From the NCBI GenBank assembly GCA_013001465.1, contig JABDMM010000115.1:1-64000 (forward strand): 64,000 nt of DNA. Direction: 5' to 3'. Each line of letters starts with the position of its first letter. Within the stretch, counting starts at the first letter, position 1. Of this stretch, positions 1 through 8,485 are shown piece by piece. Both the position numbers and the translations under genes were made by a program. The notes below the pieces were generated by a model, which worked only from the letters and a program-made list of their open reading frames with translations, ran no database searches and had not been told where the DNA came from. The DNA is from Chitinophagales bacterium. GTDB taxonomy: Bacteria > Bacteroidota > Bacteroidia > Chitinophagales > JABDMM01.

Positions 1-2221
1 CGATAACTGCGGAAACATTTCCCTCGCTATCGATGAGTTCGAATTCGATTGCTCAGAGATTGGTCCGAATACCGTGATCTTAACCGTCACCGATGATCAA
101 GGACTTACAGATACCTGCTCTGCAATAGTGAACATTATGGACCTTACAAAACCTACAGCGCTTTGTAATTCCACAGTAACAGCCTATGCTGATAAGAACG
201 GTGACGTTCAGATCACAGCAGCACTCATCGATAACGGAAGTTCAGATAACTGCGATATCGTTTCCTATACTTTCGATCTAAACACTTTGCATTGCACTTC
301 GAACTTGGTGACAATGACTGTTACAGATCAAAGCGGAAACTCTGCTAGTTGTGCAACCACGGTTAATGTGATCGATACCCTTGGTCCGCAGGCGATGTGT
401 AATGATATAAACCTACCATTGCAACCTTCCGGAATCGAGATCATCACTTTAGCTGATGTCAACGCAGGAAGTTGGGATGGATGTGGTATTCAGACCATGT
501 CACTTAGCCAAACTATATTTAGCTGCAGCGACCAGGGTACGAATATCGAAACACTTACCGTTACCGATATCAATGGCAATACTTCGGTTTGTGAATTCAA
601 AGTTTTTGTAACTGATCCGTTCGGTAAGTGTACGCCTCCATGTACATCACCGCAGAATCCGGTTACTACGAATATTACGGTGAGTTCTGCAACGTTAAGC
701 TGGGATCCTGTTGCAAATGCGACAAACTATATTCTTAAAGGAAACAAATTAGGTGGCCCTCAAGTGGCTATCAGCGTTTCAGGTACTTCTTATACAGCAG
801 ATCCGCTTACGAAACAAACTACTTATGTTTGGGATGTAGCAGCTGTTTGTATCGGCAACCTTGTTTCTCAACCTTCTGAGCAGGATACATTTACTACTAA
901 AGCATGTGGTGTTCCAATGAATCTGAACGTTACAAATATCACTGCGACTTCTGCAACCCTGAACTGGGATGTGGAAGATGATGCGGTGGGATATAAACTT
1001 ACAGGCCGACCGATCGGTGGTGGTAAAGTCACCAAACTCATCGTAGGCGGAGGAACAAATTCCTTCCAGGCAAATGGTTTGAATCCTGGTACATCTTATA
1101 TCTGGACATTGAACAGCATATGCGATCAAAGTCCGTTGATATCTTCAGCGAAAGCACCGATCGATACGTTTACAACGCTTTTCGAAATCACTTTTAGCGT
1201 TGATATGTCTTGTATGGATCCGGTGTACGCTTTTACTAATGTCTATATAAGCGGACCTGCTGTTGGATGGTGTGCTACCTGTTTACCTCTTGTTGATCAA
1301 GGTGGAAATATTTGGTCGAACACATTCCAGTTCCCGGCTGGTACATTTGAGTACAAATATATCGTCGATGGTTTTGCATCTCAAGAGAATTTGATCGATG
1401 ACATGCAGGGTGGAGCAAGTTGTGCTCCAATAACTGATTATTTCTCCTATGCAAACAGGACCGTTGAAATAGGTACTGTTCCGGGTGTGAATGAAACTTA
1501 TGGTTCATGTTCTCCATGTCCGGTCGGTATACCGGGATGTACGGATACCTCTGCATTGAACTATGATTCAACGGCGACACTGGATGATGGATCATGCATA
1601 TACAATGTGACGTTCAATGTAGATATGACTTGCGAAACCGGCTTCTCTACTGTATCGATCGCCGGACCATTCTGCTCCTGGTGTGCATCCGGATTTGAAC
1701 TATCCGATCCCGACAGCAATGGAATTTATTCAGGGACTTTTGCTATGTCATCACCATTAGAATTCAAATACATGGTGGATGGATTTGCATCTCAAGAGGA
1801 TCTGGTTGATGATATGCAGGGAGGTGCAACTTGTGCTCCGGTCACGAATTACTCCAGTTATGCAAACCGGTTGATCACTTTCAGCGGTCATGATACAACT
1901 GACGATGTTTATGGAACTTGTGGTAATCTTCCTTGTGTAACAGCTCCTACTAAACTGGCTGCAGACCATCTATCGTTGGGTGCATCCGTGTATCCAAATC
2001 CAAACTCAGGATTATTCAACCTTGAAGTTGACAATCTGAAAGAAGATGCCGTTGTTGAGGTGTTTGATCTGCTTGGGAAAAGGATTTATGTGGAAGAAGT
2101 TAGCCATACAGGCACTACAATAAATATTGAAATGGACCTACGCTCTGAAGAGAAGGGTACTTACTTTATAAAGATCACTTCCGGAGAGGAGCAGATGGTT
2201 CGCCGGGTTGTTGTGAACTAG
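1..2221 (+). CDS. T9SS type A sorting domain protein, multidomain surface/secreted protein (5' partial)
   Basis: The reading frame is open from base 2, so the gene starts before the window and the ATG at 74 is internal. Seen in order: cysteine-bearing HYR-like beta-sandwich repeats (about residues 1-185 of the tracked ORF), two fibronectin type III-like domains (about 190-370), two near-identical modules containing YKY(I/M)VDGFASQE that resemble carbohydrate-binding sandwich folds, a GCTDxxALNY...DDGSC linker between them, and a C-terminal T9SS sorting domain (YPNPNSG, then GTYFIKI). Proteins ending this way are exported through the T9SS and attached to the surface or released. No catalytic domain is visible in this part; one may lie upstream. 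The substrate is unknown. The adhesin or glycan-binding role is inference. Confidence 0.85.
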   Translation, partial: DNCGNISLAIDEFEFDCSEIGPNTVILTVTDDQGLTDTCSAIVNIMDLTKPTALCNSTVTAYADKNGDVQITAALIDNGSSDNCDIVSYTFDLNTLHCTSNLVTMTVTDQSGNSASCATTVNVIDTLGPQAMCNDINLPLQPSGIEIITLADVNAGSWDGCGIQTMSLSQTIFSCSDQGTNIETLTVTDINGNTSVCEFKVFVTDPFGKCTPPCTSPQNPVTTNITVSSATLSWDPVANATNYILKGNKLGGPQVAISVSGTSYTADPLTKQTTYVWDVAAVCIGNLVSQPSEQDTFTTKACGVPMNLNVTNITATSATLNWDVEDDAVGYKLTGRPIGGGKVTKLIVGGGTNSFQANGLNPGTSYIWTLNSICDQSPLISSAKAPIDTFTTLFEITFSVDMSCMDPVYAFTNVYISGPAVGWCATCLPLVDQGGNIWSNTFQFPAGTFEYKYIVDGFASQENLIDDMQGGASCAPITDYFSYANRTVEIGTVPGVNETYGSCSPCPVGIPGCTDTSALNYDSTATLDDGSCIYNVTFNVDMTCETGFSTVSIAGPFCSWCASGFELSDPDSNGIYSGTFAMSSPLEFKYMVDGFASQEDLVDDMQGGATCAPVTNYSSYANRLITFSGHDTTDDVYGTCGNLPCVTAPTKLAADHLSLGASVYPNPNSGLFNLEVDNLKEDAVVEVFDLLGKRIYVEEVSHTGTTINIEMDLRSEEKGTYFIKITSGEEQMVRRVVVN
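1187..1519 (+). repeat. Duplicated carbohydrate-binding-like module, copy 1
   Basis: Copy 1 of an about 110-residue module inside the first gene. It opens with TFSVDMSC, has a WCATC segment, and ends with DGFASQE and DDMQGGASCAP. The similarity to copy 2 is visible in both protein and DNA, which points to recent tandem duplication. Confidence 0.7.
1607..1937 (+). repeat. Duplicated carbohydrate-binding-like module, copy 2
   Basis: Copy 2 of the module (TFNVDMTC, WCASG, DGFASQE, DDMQGGATCAP). It is separated from copy 1 by a cysteine-flanked GCTDTSALNY...DDGSC linker of a kind common in marine Flavobacteriia surface proteins. Confidence 0.7.
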
Positions 2222-2223
2222 AT

Positions 2224-2340
2224 TTTAAACCGCAGAGAACGCGGAGGTCAAACGCAGAGGGCACAGATTTTTAACGTAAACAAATCGTTAAAACTCTGTG
2301 CCCTCTGTGGTAATGACCTCTGCGTTCTCTGCGGTAAAAA
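2224..2340. repeat. Large inverted repeat of the CCGCAGAG family
   Basis: The two arms (AACCGCAGAGAACGC... and ...GCGTTCTCTGCGGT) are near reverse complements of about 50 bases each around a short AT-rich centre. The element fills the gap between two convergent genes. It could fold into a long hairpin in either transcript and so act as a bidirectional terminator, but related copies elsewhere are not always at gene ends. I treat it as a member of a dispersed family. Confidence 0.85.
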
Positions 2341-2349
2341 ATCCAACAA

Positions 2350-3936
2350 TCATTTCAACAGCAAGACCCTTTCCAATTTCCTACCCTTCCTGGATTCAAT
2401 TTCTATATAGTAAAGGCCGCTATCAAAATGTGAAACATCCAGGATCTTGGAAAAGCCCAGACTATGAAAAAATCTGAAAACGGCTCTACCTAAGTTATCC
2501 TTGACAACACCACTGTAAAAGCCCAAGTCTGGAAACCTAATGTTTATCGAACCATTAGTTAGGGTTGGATAAATTTCAACATCCAGTTCTTCAAGACTAA
2601 TAATATTTGAAGGAGTATCACATACATCAATACGCACAGTTGAAGTGCTTCCAAATATCGTGTTACTTGTATCTAAAACTCCACCATCACCAACCATTAA
2701 ATTCAGATTATATGCATTTGCAGTATCAGTACTTACAGAAATAGATGCAACTGATTGATGGCATCCGCTTTCTCCGTTGGCGTCTAGTTTTAAAAGATAT
2801 ACATCTGAAGTAGCAATGTTAAAACTTTGCACCCTTCCACTTATATACAGCTCACCGGCACTTCCCTGAACTAAATCGAGACCAATATCTTGAGAGGATC
2901 CACCATAAACGTTACTCAAGATCAGGTTTCCAATACTATCTGTACGTATCACTAAAACATCTTCCTGTCCTGCACCAAAGCTTTTTGAAAACCCAACAAT
3001 TGCAAAACCATTATCTTCTAATTGGATAACGGAGTTTCCATCTTCAACATCAGATCCACCATATGAGCGAGACCATTGTATATTTCCTGCAGAATCAGCT
3101 TTAATTAAGAGTACATCTGTTTCTCCTGAAATGTCCACTTCCCTACTACCAACAACAATAAATCCTCCATCATGAGTTTGAATTACAGATTCTGCAAAAT
3201 CATGAAACTCCCAACCGTAAGATCTTTGCCAAAGGATGTTGCCATTAAAGTCAAGCTTAAGTAGAAGAAAGTCGGCATTTCCACTTGGAGTGCTATAAGT
3301 ATAGCCCGCCAAAACAAAGCCATCTTCGATCTCGATGATCTCATTTGCTGCTTCAAAAAAGGTATCCCCAATTGTTTTTGTCCATATCGAATCTCCAACT
3401 GCCGAAATTTTTGCCAAGTACACATTTCGAAAGCCTGAGCCAACGCTCTCCGTAGAGCCGGCTAGAAGGAAGCAACTATCGCTTGTTTCGATGATTGAGT
3501 AACAATACTCATCCAGATTACCTCCCAGAGTTCGGGACCAAATATGATTTGCTGCAGAATCGGTTTTAATGATGTACATATCTGCTTGCCCTTCACCAAA
3601 ACTATGAGCTTCGCCTCCGATCATAAATCCGCCATCATGAGTTTGAATTACAGAATATCCACGATTACCACTACCATTCGCGGTTTTCATTTCTTTCGCT
3701 CTGCCATAAGTTTGAGACCATATCATACTTCCACTGCTATCCAGTTTGATAAGATAAACCTGAGCACCATTTACATCATATTCACCTGTTAAGACCAAGG
3801 CATTATCCGAAGTTCTGATCATTGAATATGCTTGATCGATACCAAACTGACCATAGGCATATTGAAACCCTGCTTGAGAAAAGCCAAAAAATGGTGAGCT
3901 TATGATACCTATGATCAATAGTAAATATAATTTCAT
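2350..3936 (-). CDS. T9SS type A sorting domain protein with propeller-like repeats
   Basis: 528 residues. A signal peptide (MKLYLLLIIGIISSPFFGFS) is followed by about seven degenerate repeats of 50-55 residues. The pattern is roughly DxxGNxxWxRxYGG, then SVIQTxDGGFxxxG, then GxxDxxLIKxD, consistent with a beta-propeller. The C-terminus (VEIYPTLTNGS, DSGLYYIEI) is a T9SS sorting domain. The protein is expected to be secreted or surface-anchored. No catalytic motif is seen and the ligand is unknown. The ATG start follows directly after a TATCTTTG promoter element. It is convergent with the preceding surface protein and divergent from the TonB receptor. Confidence 0.85.
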   Translation of the reverse strand: MKLYLLLIIGIISSPFFGFSQAGFQYAYGQFGIDQAYSMIRTSDNALVLTGEYDVNGAQVYLIKLDSSGSMIWSQTYGRAKEMKTANGSGNRGYSVIQTHDGGFMIGGEAHSFGEGQADMYIIKTDSAANHIWSRTLGGNLDEYCYSIIETSDSCFLLAGSTESVGSGFRNVYLAKISAVGDSIWTKTIGDTFFEAANEIIEIEDGFVLAGYTYSTPSGNADFLLLKLDFNGNILWQRSYGWEFHDFAESVIQTHDGGFIVVGSREVDISGETDVLLIKADSAGNIQWSRSYGGSDVEDGNSVIQLEDNGFAIVGFSKSFGAGQEDVLVIRTDSIGNLILSNVYGGSSQDIGLDLVQGSAGELYISGRVQSFNIATSDVYLLKLDANGESGCHQSVASISVSTDTANAYNLNLMVGDGGVLDTSNTIFGSTSTVRIDVCDTPSNIISLEELDVEIYPTLTNGSINIRFPDLGFYSGVVKDNLGRAVFRFFHSLGFSKILDVSHFDSGLYYIEIESRKGRKLERVLLLK

Positions 3937-3941
3937 GGATT

Positions 3942-3949
3942 CAAAGATA
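3942..3949 (-). promoter_or_regulatory. Candidate -7 element TATCTTTG
   Basis: Exact match to the Bacteroidota -7 consensus TAnnTTTG on the minus strand, only 5 bases before the ATG of the propeller-repeat gene. That spacing would make the transcript leaderless or nearly so. No good -33 TTG is seen. Confidence 0.4.
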
Positions 3950-3956
3950 GATTTAT

Positions 3957-4040
3957 TTTAAACCGCAGAGGACGCAGAGGTTATTACCACATAGGGCACA
4001 GAGTCCTCTGCGTTTAACCTCCGCGTCCTCTGCGGTAAAA
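3957..4040. repeat. Inverted repeat of the CCGCAGAG family between divergent genes
   Basis: Left arm AACCGCAGAGGACGC and right arm GCGTCCTCTGCGGT, with internal CCTCTGCG/CGCAGAGG copies. It lies between two divergent start codons, so it cannot be a simple 3' terminator. It could affect both promoters. Confidence 0.8.
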
Positions 4041-4083
4041 AAATCCCTCCACTCCAAACGAATCTTTTATTCCAGATAATGGT

Positions 4084-4091
4084 TAAATTTG
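4084..4091 (+). promoter_or_regulatory. Candidate -7 element TAAATTTG
   Basis: Exact TAnnTTTG match ending 3 bases before the ATG at 4095. If used, the mRNA would begin at or very near the start codon. It may instead be a chance AT-rich match. Confidence 0.3.
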
Positions 4092-4094
4092 AAT

Positions 4095-6314
4095 ATGAGG
4101 AATCTCTTTCTACTATTACTACTCACACCAATTACAGTATTCTCTCAGGAGTTCACTGGAAAAGTGAGCGGATCTGATGGAACACCACTGACCGGAGCGA
4201 ATGTGCACTGGATCGGAACAACGATAGGCACGTCAACAGATCTAAACGGACAGTTCTCGATCTCACTAAAAGACGTTTCATCAAAAGTGTTGGTGCTAAG
4301 TTATGTTGGATACAGATCAGATACCATCGATGTATCCGGAAAATCAGCAATCAATATTCAACTGGTTCAAGCTATAGCTGTAAACGAAGTAGAGATCACG
4401 GCAGACAGACCCGATGCTCATATATCATCGGTTATTCCCATTAAAACCGAAGTGATCACGAAAGAAGAGCTCACCAAAGCCGCATGCTGTGATCTTGCAG
4501 GTTGCTTCAATACACAAGCCAGCGTACAACCAACAACAACAAATATTGTTACCAACTCAAAAGAATTGAGGATACTCGGTCTCTCAGGTGTTTACAACCA
4601 AGTACTTGTAGATGGAATGCCGTTGATACAGGGACTAAGCTATACATATGGTGTGAGTGCTGTTCCCGGAACACTGGTCGATAATATATATGTGGCCAAA
4701 GGAGCGAATTCGGTACTTCAGGGCTATGAAAGTATCTCGGGTCAGATCAATGTCGAATTGAAAGATCCGAAAGAAACAGATAAACTTCTACTCAATGCAT
4801 ATATAAACAGCTTTCGTGAAACGCAGTTCAACGTTAACTATGCTAAACAGTGGAACGGTTGGAGTACTTTGCTGGCTGCACATACAACGCAACCTGCAGG
4901 TCGGACAGACAGAGACGGCGATAATTTTCTGGATCTGCCATTGCTAAGCAGATATTCAGTATACAATAAATGGAAATACGGAAGTGCAGATGAGACTGGC
5001 TGGCATTCTATGATAGCTTTGCGATATGTAAACGAAAGACGGATCGGTGGGCAGGTGGATTTTGATCTGAAAGATGATGAAGGGACTATGAACAATTACG
5101 GGCAAACATTGCAATATTCTCAACCCGAATTTTATACGAGAAGTGGATATCGACTCAACGATCAACACAACATCGTTCTATTTGCTTCAACTTCGATGCA
5201 AGATCAGGAATCCTACTTCGGGACAACCATGTATAATGCAGATCAGTTGAACACCAACTTAAATGTGCAACATGAATTGCTGTGGAAAGACAAACACGAA
5301 TTAAAGACAGGTTTGAGTTATCGCTACTTCGACCTCGACGAAGAAATAGCCTTCGGCACAAATGATCTTGGAAGAACTTATGGAGGTACTTACTCGATGA
5401 CGGAGCACATTCCCGGAGTGTATGCTGAGAATTTATTCCAATGGAAAGATAACAGCCTTGTGCTTATCACTGGTATACGCTTAGATCATCACAATGAATT
5501 TGGATGGTTTGCTTCACCCAGAGCATTGTTGAAATACGATATCGGATGGAATACGACGGCAAGGATATCTGTAGGTACAGGTTGGCGAACAGTGAAACTG
5601 TTCAGTGAGAACATCAACCTATTGGCAAGTTCGAGAGATGTTGTGATAACCGAAGAGATAGAACCGGAAAGGGCTTTAAACTACGGAGTAAATCTAGTGC
5701 ATAAAATATTTGGCGAAAATGTAGAAAGCCAACTGTCTCTCGACTTTTACAGAACGCAGTTTCAGAATCAAGTATTCCCGGATTACGACAGTGATCCTGC
5801 CATTGCCACTATCAGTAATTTTACGGGTCGGAGCATCAGCAACAGCTTTCAGGCAGAAGTTGGCTTGGAGTTTTTCGAAAGAGCAGGAAGCAAGATCAGC
5901 TACAATTACCTGGATGTATACCGTATTGTGGATGGAGAAAAATTGGTGTTACCGTTTAACTCCAAGCATAGGATCACCGGAACATTCTCCTATAAGCCAA
6001 TGCATCAGAAGTGGCATCTTGATATGAGCCTTCACTGGTACGGAAAGCAACGTGTAGCCAGCACATACGAAAACTTACCGGAAGACCAGCAACCCGATCT
6101 TCCGAAGCCTTATACAGTAGTAGATGCGCAGTTTACAAAAAGCTGGAATCGCTTTGAAGTTTACGGTGGAGTAGAGAATATCTTTGACTTTAGACAGAAA
6201 CAGCCCATACAAAATTGGGAATCGCCGTTCGATCCATATTTCGACACATCCACAGTTTGGGGACCAACGAAAGGAAGAGAAGCATATATAGGCTTGAGAT
6301 TCCGGATAGAATGA
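4095..6314 (+). CDS. TonB-dependent outer membrane receptor
   Basis: About 739 residues. I prefer the ATG at 4095 over the tracked TTG at 4089 because it gives a clean signal peptide (MRNLFLLLLLTPITVFSQ). Next comes a carboxypeptidase-regulatory-like beta-sandwich (about 20-95, DGTPLTGANV...NGQF), a plug domain (about 110-230, LRILGLSGVYNQVLVDGMP) and a 22-strand-type barrel to the end. The plug carries an unusual cysteine cluster, AACCDLAGCF. In my knowledge of the family this cluster marks Bacteroidota receptors often found near heavy-metal-binding proteins, so metal chelate uptake is a plausible inference but the substrate is unproven. The stop overlaps the next ATG (ATGA), which couples it to a dipeptide epimerase. 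Confidence 0.9.
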   Translation: MRNLFLLLLLTPITVFSQEFTGKVSGSDGTPLTGANVHWIGTTIGTSTDLNGQFSISLKDVSSKVLVLSYVGYRSDTIDVSGKSAINIQLVQAIAVNEVEITADRPDAHISSVIPIKTEVITKEELTKAACCDLAGCFNTQASVQPTTTNIVTNSKELRILGLSGVYNQVLVDGMPLIQGLSYTYGVSAVPGTLVDNIYVAKGANSVLQGYESISGQINVELKDPKETDKLLLNAYINSFRETQFNVNYAKQWNGWSTLLAAHTTQPAGRTDRDGDNFLDLPLLSRYSVYNKWKYGSADETGWHSMIALRYVNERRIGGQVDFDLKDDEGTMNNYGQTLQYSQPEFYTRSGYRLNDQHNIVLFASTSMQDQESYFGTTMYNADQLNTNLNVQHELLWKDKHELKTGLSYRYFDLDEEIAFGTNDLGRTYGGTYSMTEHIPGVYAENLFQWKDNSLVLITGIRLDHHNEFGWFASPRALLKYDIGWNTTARISVGTGWRTVKLFSENINLLASSRDVVITEEIEPERALNYGVNLVHKIFGENVESQLSLDFYRTQFQNQVFPDYDSDPAIATISNFTGRSISNSFQAEVGLEFFERAGSKISYNYLDVYRIVDGEKLVLPFNSKHRITGTFSYKPMHQKWHLDMSLHWYGKQRVASTYENLPEDQQPDLPKPYTVVDAQFTKSWNRFEVYGGVENIFDFRQKQPIQNWESPFDPYFDTSTVWGPTKGREAYIGLRFRIE

Positions 6315-7327
6315 AAATCAGCACGCTTCCATTCTCTCTGAAATTTAAGCGACCATTTACTTTAGCGCATGGAGTGCGCACAGGAACTGAATTGGCATTT
6401 GTTAAGATCGAACAAGATGGGGTCGTAGCTTATGGTGAAGCATCTCTTCCACCCTATCGAGAAGAGACCTTGTCATCTGTAGAGAAATGGGTTGATTCTA
6501 AGCATGATGAAGTTGTAGAGATCCTGAATTCAAGTCCGTTTGAAAGGAGAGATGAGATCCCATTTTCAGAAGAACATACTGCTGCATCTAATGCATTGCA
6601 GACAGCAATGATCAATTGGCATGTGAAGCATAAAGGTGAGCGATTGTCTGATCATTTTTCTCCTAAGGACAACGATCCTTATTTATCATTAACATTCACT
6701 AAAGACGATATTCCCATTCTCGATGAAAAGTTGAAACTAGCTCAGCACTTCACTCACTTAAAGCTCAAATTGACCGGTGATCAGGATGACTTTGACTTTG
6801 TCGAAGCTGTCATGAAGCAGAGCGAGCAACCAATATGCGTTGACTTCAATCAGGCATTCAGAGACAGAGAAAAAGCGATCGCATCGATCTCAGAATTGGA
6901 AAAACTTTCGTGTACACTGATCGAACAACCACTGCACGAAAAAGATCATGAAGGTCATTATTGGATTAAACAGAGAACCGCAGTACCTATTATTGCTGAT
7001 GAAAGCATATGTACGTATGCCGACCTAAAAGAAAATCATGAAGCATATTCGGGAGTCAATATAAAGCTCGTGAAATGCGGTGGCATTTTTCAGGCTGAAA
7101 AACTGTTGGGATTCGATGCAGGGGGAAATTATATGAAGCTTGTTGGTTGTATGTCGGAATCGACATTGGGAGTATCTACTGCTGCCTTGATCGCTCACCA
7201 GGGGCAAATCGCAGATCTCGATGCGCCCTATCTTAACAGCAATGATCCCTTCACAGGATTTGAGATCAAAAATAAAAAAATCCACCTCGGTGAACTCTGC
7301 GTATCACCTCTGAGCCCTCTGCGGTAA
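6311..7327 (+). CDS. Dipeptide epimerase (L-Ala-D/L-Glu type), enolase superfamily
   Basis: 338 residues from the ATG at 6311, which overlaps the receptor stop as ATGA. The tracked start at 6215 would run about 100 bases into the receptor and is rejected. Enolase-superfamily features: LKLKLTG (Lys pair), CVDFNQA and EQPL and ADES (the three metal-binding acids), NIKLVKCGG (second catalytic Lys), and the GCMSES segment typical of dipeptide epimerases. The family epimerises the second residue of dipeptides, such as L-Ala-D-Glu from murein. The last 14 or so codons and the stop are made of CCGCAGAG-family repeat DNA, so the native C-terminus has been replaced or extended. Confidence 0.85.
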   Translation: MKISTLPFSLKFKRPFTLAHGVRTGTELAFVKIEQDGVVAYGEASLPPYREETLSSVEKWVDSKHDEVVEILNSSPFERRDEIPFSEEHTAASNALQTAMINWHVKHKGERLSDHFSPKDNDPYLSLTFTKDDIPILDEKLKLAQHFTHLKLKLTGDQDDFDFVEAVMKQSEQPICVDFNQAFRDREKAIASISELEKLSCTLIEQPLHEKDHEGHYWIKQRTAVPIIADESICTYADLKENHEAYSGVNIKLVKCGGIFQAEKLLGFDAGGNYMKLVGCMSESTLGVSTAALIAHQGQIADLDAPYLNSNDPFTGFEIKNKKIHLGELCVSPLSPLR

Positions 7328-7330
7328 AAA
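7284..7330 (-). repeat. CCGCAGAG-family repeat inside a coding 3' end
   Basis: Contains AACTCTGCGTATCACCTC followed by CCCTCTGCGGTAAAAA, matching arms of the elements at 2224 and 3957. It encodes the final residues (CVSPLSPLR) and the TAA of the dipeptide epimerase. Confidence 0.75.
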
Positions 7331-7377
7331 ACTCACAAATCTAAATTCACAGAGCTCTCATCACGAAGTACATCTCA

Positions 7378-8355
7378 TCAATCAACAACAACAAGCTTAT
7401 ATGAATTTGAAATTTGCCCTAATTTGTAAACTAGAATATACAAGCCGGAATCAAGATCACTTACATCCATTTCTCCTGTCCAGTAATTGCTTTGTTTGAC
7501 CAATCGCCCGTTTAGATCATAAATTGAAAGTGCGTTTAATTTATGATCGATCACTAAAGTATTTCTTACAAGATTATCGAAACTTAATGAACTTACCTCT
7601 GGCTCACCAACTGATGTGACCTGTTCAGCATAACTTCCTTTTTCAACCTGAATAACATCTTTACTTGTTGTCTCTTGAAGAATTGCAACCGGGTACATTC
7701 TTGACAGATCCCATTCCGGGCTGATCTTAACTTTAGCACTAAAACTTATCTTTTGGCCTACAGTTGAGGGAACTGAAACAAGTTCACCTGACGCGCCGGT
7801 TAATGCAATTCTAAACACATCATAATGCTCATCTTCTCCATTTGGAGCATTGTAAAAAACAGTGTCTTCGTAGAGTCCAACATACAGGTCAAGCGACTGA
7901 TAGCTATGCGTATCTTCTACTGTAGCTTCTAAGTTTATAAAAACACTGTCACCCTGAATTGCAGAAGTAGTAAATACAATAGAAATAGCTGCCGTTTGAT
8001 TCTCATAAGGAGTGAACAACGTCATGCTCCCATAATTTGTTGAAGCGCTGATAACATCACCTTGAATAACAATTCTCGGAGTTGAACCATATATATTGTA
8101 ATGGTTTGTTCTACCATCATTTCCAGAAACATTGTGTAGGTTTAGCACGCATGTATTATAAGGTGCACTGGGGTGGTATGCTACATGGATAACGTTTGGG
8201 TGATTCTCAAGATTAGAATAAAAACCCGGGTTTCTGCTAGCGCATATACTGCAGCGGGTATTTGTAAAATGTTCTACGATCACATTCTTGCTGACCTGTG
8301 CTTCGGCGATGGTTGTAGTAAGTAAAGCTAGAAATAGGAATATACTTGTTTTCAT
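7378..8355 (-). CDS. Omp28-related T9SS type A sorting domain protein
   Basis: About 325 residues from MKTSIFLFLALL. An alternative ATG lies three codons upstream at 8364. A signal peptide ending near AEAQ is followed by an Omp28-like domain beginning VIVEHFTNTRCSICASRNP, with a thioredoxin-style CxxC. A conserved YHPSAPYNT segment and beta-rich repeats follow. The C-terminus (LSIYDLNGRLV, DSGLYILVY) is a T9SS sorting domain. Omp28 proteins are secreted, and the CxxC suggests a thiol-redox or structural disulfide role. No partner is encoded next door. It is convergent with the dipeptide epimerase. Confidence 0.8.
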   Translation of the reverse strand: MKTSIFLFLALLTTTIAEAQVSKNVIVEHFTNTRCSICASRNPGFYSNLENHPNVIHVAYHPSAPYNTCVLNLHNVSGNDGRTNHYNIYGSTPRIVIQGDVISASTNYGSMTLFTPYENQTAAISIVFTTSAIQGDSVFINLEATVEDTHSYQSLDLYVGLYEDTVFYNAPNGEDEHYDVFRIALTGASGELVSVPSTVGQKISFSAKVKISPEWDLSRMYPVAILQETTSKDVIQVEKGSYAEQVTSVGEPEVSSLSFDNLVRNTLVIDHKLNALSIYDLNGRLVKQSNYWTGEMDVSDLDSGLYILVYKLGQISNSYKLVVVD

Positions 8356-8485
8356 ATAATTCATTTGTATGCGATATTAACGAATTAGAATGGCATTTGG
8401 TTTACAGATGACCTGAACTCCAAACAAATGGATAAATCAGTGCATCAAAAACAGATATATTTACGATGTTAAATTGCAATGCGCG

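Noticed and set aside
6215-6310. Tracked upstream start of the dipeptide epimerase
   Set aside because: It overlaps the TonB receptor by 100 bases; the ATGA overlap start at 6311 fits the family N-terminus.
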